Assembly (NCBI RefSeq): GCF_001643015.1
Contig: NZ_CP015622.1
Span: forward strand, 1,067,358 to 1,131,357
Origin: Corynebacterium crudilactis
GTDB lineage: Bacteria; Actinomycetota; Actinomycetes; Mycobacteriales; Mycobacteriaceae
Direction: 5' to 3'
DNA: 64,000 bases
Position 1 is the stretch's first letter; every line of letters starts with the position of its first letter. The position numbers were made by a program, and so were the translations under genes. This document shows positions 63,028 to 64,000 of this stretch, piece after piece. The notes under the pieces were generated by a model. It saw only the letters and a program-made list of their open reading frames with translations, did no database searches and had not been told where the DNA came from.

Positions 63028-63612
63028 CTAAAAATCCTCCGCTACATCACCCTGAGTGGGGTCAGAAAGATCAGCGGCACCAGATCCGCGCTGTTCATGA
63101 CGCTCTGCAATACGAGATGCGGATTCATCATCGAGTTTGGCTTCAATGCGTTCTAGAAGACCACGGAGGTCTTCTAATTCATGACGTAGATAGTCACGTG
63201 TGACGGTATCTCCCAGCGCTAGACGCACACCAGCTAGTTCTCGAGCTAGGAATTCTGTATCCGCCTTGGTTTCTTCAGAGCGCCTTCGATCGGACAAAAT
63301 GGTGTGCTTATCGCGGTCTTCTTGGCGGTTTTGGGCAAGCAGGATCAGCGGAGCCGCGTAGGCGGCCTGGGTGGAAAATGCGAGGTTAAGCAGAATGAAA
63401 GGGTAGGGATCCCAGCTCCACCACGCCCAGCCGCCAATATTGAGAAAAATCCACACAATCACGAAGATGGTCTGCCAGAACAAATATTGGCCAGTGCCGA
63501 AGAAGCGCGCGACTTTTTCGGCATAGGCACCGATTGCATCATCATCAAATTTGAAGCGCTTGCGGGTGCCAAAGAGCGGGCTGTCTAATTCTGAACGGTT
63601 AAAATCAGCCAT
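63028..63612 (-). CDS. DUF1003 membrane protein
   Basis: The 194-residue protein has two membrane helices (about 45-62 and 70-95) with the DUF1003 pattern WQTIFVIVWIFLNI, DPYPFILLNLAFSTQAAYAAPLILLAQNRQEDRD. A long, charged cytosolic C-terminal helix follows. The ATG has AAAGGAG upstream. It overlaps the stop of the CBS-domain gene by eight bases. The function is unknown. Confidence 0.88.
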   Translation of the reverse strand: MADFNRSELDSPLFGTRKRFKFDDDAIGAYAEKVARFFGTGQYLFWQTIFVIVWIFLNIGGWAWWSWDPYPFILLNLAFSTQAAYAAPLILLAQNRQEDRDKHTILSDRRRSEETKADTEFLARELAGVRLALGDTVTRDYLRHELEDLRGLLERIEAKLDDESASRIAERHEQRGSGAADLSDPTQGDVAEDF

Positions 63613-64000
63613 GGGTGGTCTCCTTTACTGGCCGGATTCCAGCATCACGCCAGTCTTCTGGAAGCATATGGTCAATCAAGTCATCGACAGCAACGGCACC
63701 GATCAAATGGCGGTTTTCATCTAATACGGGGCCACACACCAAGTTGTATGTAGCAAAAAAGCGTGCCGCAGTTTCCTGAGAATCATTGGCATACAACGGT
63801 GGTAGATCTGGGTCCAAGATGCCACCAATCAAACTTGAGGGAGGCTCCCGAAGGAGTTTTTGCAAGTGCACGCAGCCCAAATATTTACCCGTGGGAGTCG
63901 CGGTAGGTGGCCGCACCACAAAAATTAGTGATGCCAGTGATGTTGGTAAATCCGGGTTGCGTGCCATCGCCAATGCCTCCGCCACAGTGGTGGCTGGATC
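63605..64000 (-). CDS. CBS-domain protein, MgtE-like magnesium transporter N-terminal region (5' end cut)
   Basis: The frame is open to the window edge (base 64000), with the start outside. The visible 132 codons contain paired CBS motifs (IFVVRPPTATPTGKYLGCVHL and LVCGPVLDENRHLIGAVAVDDLIDHML) and end in DAGIRPVKETTHG. The same pairing with a DUF1003 gene occurs in mycobacteria (Rv1232c). Family proteins regulate or form magnesium channels. Whether membrane helices exist cannot be told here. Confidence 0.75.
   Translation of the reverse strand, partial: DPATTVAEALAMARNPDLPTSLASLIFVVRPPTATPTGKYLGCVHLQKLLREPPSSLIGGILDPDLPPLYANDSQETAARFFATYNLVCGPVLDENRHLIGAVAVDDLIDHMLPEDWRDAGIRPVKETTHG

Noticed and set aside
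1..64000. CRISPR arrays, rRNA or tRNA genes, prophage modules
   Set aside because: No regular direct repeats, no tRNA-like clover-leaf or rRNA stretches, and no phage structural or integrase genes were recognised in reading the window.

Overview
The window is chromosomal DNA of a Corynebacterium close to the C. glutamicum group. The gene order and content point there: nadA-nadC-nadS with its NUDIX-type repressor, aroP lying between two dapD-like genes next to dapE, fdxC-dapC, folP2-gpgS, divergent glgA and glgC, and sigE followed by its anti-sigma factor, tatB and mrp. Mycothiol (mshB), methylglucose lipopolysaccharide or glycogen (gpgS, glgA, glgC) and LpqW genes are typical of mycolic-acid Actinobacteria. 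The proteins differ from the C. glutamicum type-strain versions I remember (DapE for example), so I call a relative rather than a strain. I see no rRNA, tRNA, CRISPR array, prophage or intact insertion sequence.

Layout. 1-2.9 kb: a VWA protein (cut by the window edge) and its MoxR-type ATPase, minus strand. 2.9-7.6 kb: a phosphomutase/SCO1664 gene pair, a PEP-mutase-like enzyme, an ABC-F ATPase, OsmC and a YjdM zinc-ribbon protein. 7.6-9.7 kb: a MarR regulator divergent from an MFS exporter, with two perfect palindromes between them. 9.7-11.3 kb: a winged-helix/LytM peptidase/small Cys protein operon. 11.4-15.3 kb: the NAD operon ndnR-nadA-nadC-nadS. 15.4-20.1 kb: a DMT transporter, an MBL hydrolase, an MmcQ protein, a domain-permuted lipoate ligase, a VOC protein and 4-hydroxybenzoate hydroxylase. 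20.4-23.7 kb: a TPP riboswitch and the thiamine ECF transporter ykoEDC, coupled to a small kinase. 23.8-29.2 kb: ChaA, a PIG-L deacetylase, a YwaF-like membrane protein, a UvrA-like ABC protein and Tpx. 29.2-38.3 kb: mostly poorly known membrane or secreted proteins and small enzymes, including one gene that looks damaged at both ends.

38.3-45.2 kb: typA, lpqW, mshB, a small membrane protein, fdxC, dapC and a GtrA protein, the same neighbourhood as in mycobacteria. 45.2-46.5 kb: a DUF222/HNH (13E12-type) gene with a possible SOS box. 46.5-51 kb: lysine/diaminopimelate genes dapD, dapD2 and dapE around aroP. 51-55 kb: LOG, folP2, gpgS, a DivIVA-like protein, a DUF3117 protein and an RlmA-like methyltransferase. 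55-59.2 kb: a GH32-fold protein that seems catalytically dead, glgA, and divergent glgC. 59.2-64 kb: an O-methyltransferase, the sigE stress module, tatB, mrp, DUF1003, and a CBS/MgtE-like protein cut by the window edge.

The most unusual items are the GH32-like pseudoenzyme in the glycogen locus, the gene at 29.2-31.0 kb with a C-terminal frameshift and no normal start, the winged-helix/LytM/small-protein operon, the SOS-box candidate before the 13E12-type gene, and the kinase attached to the thiamine transporter. Most of the window is ordinary core genome, and I did not find a clear new defence or mobile system.
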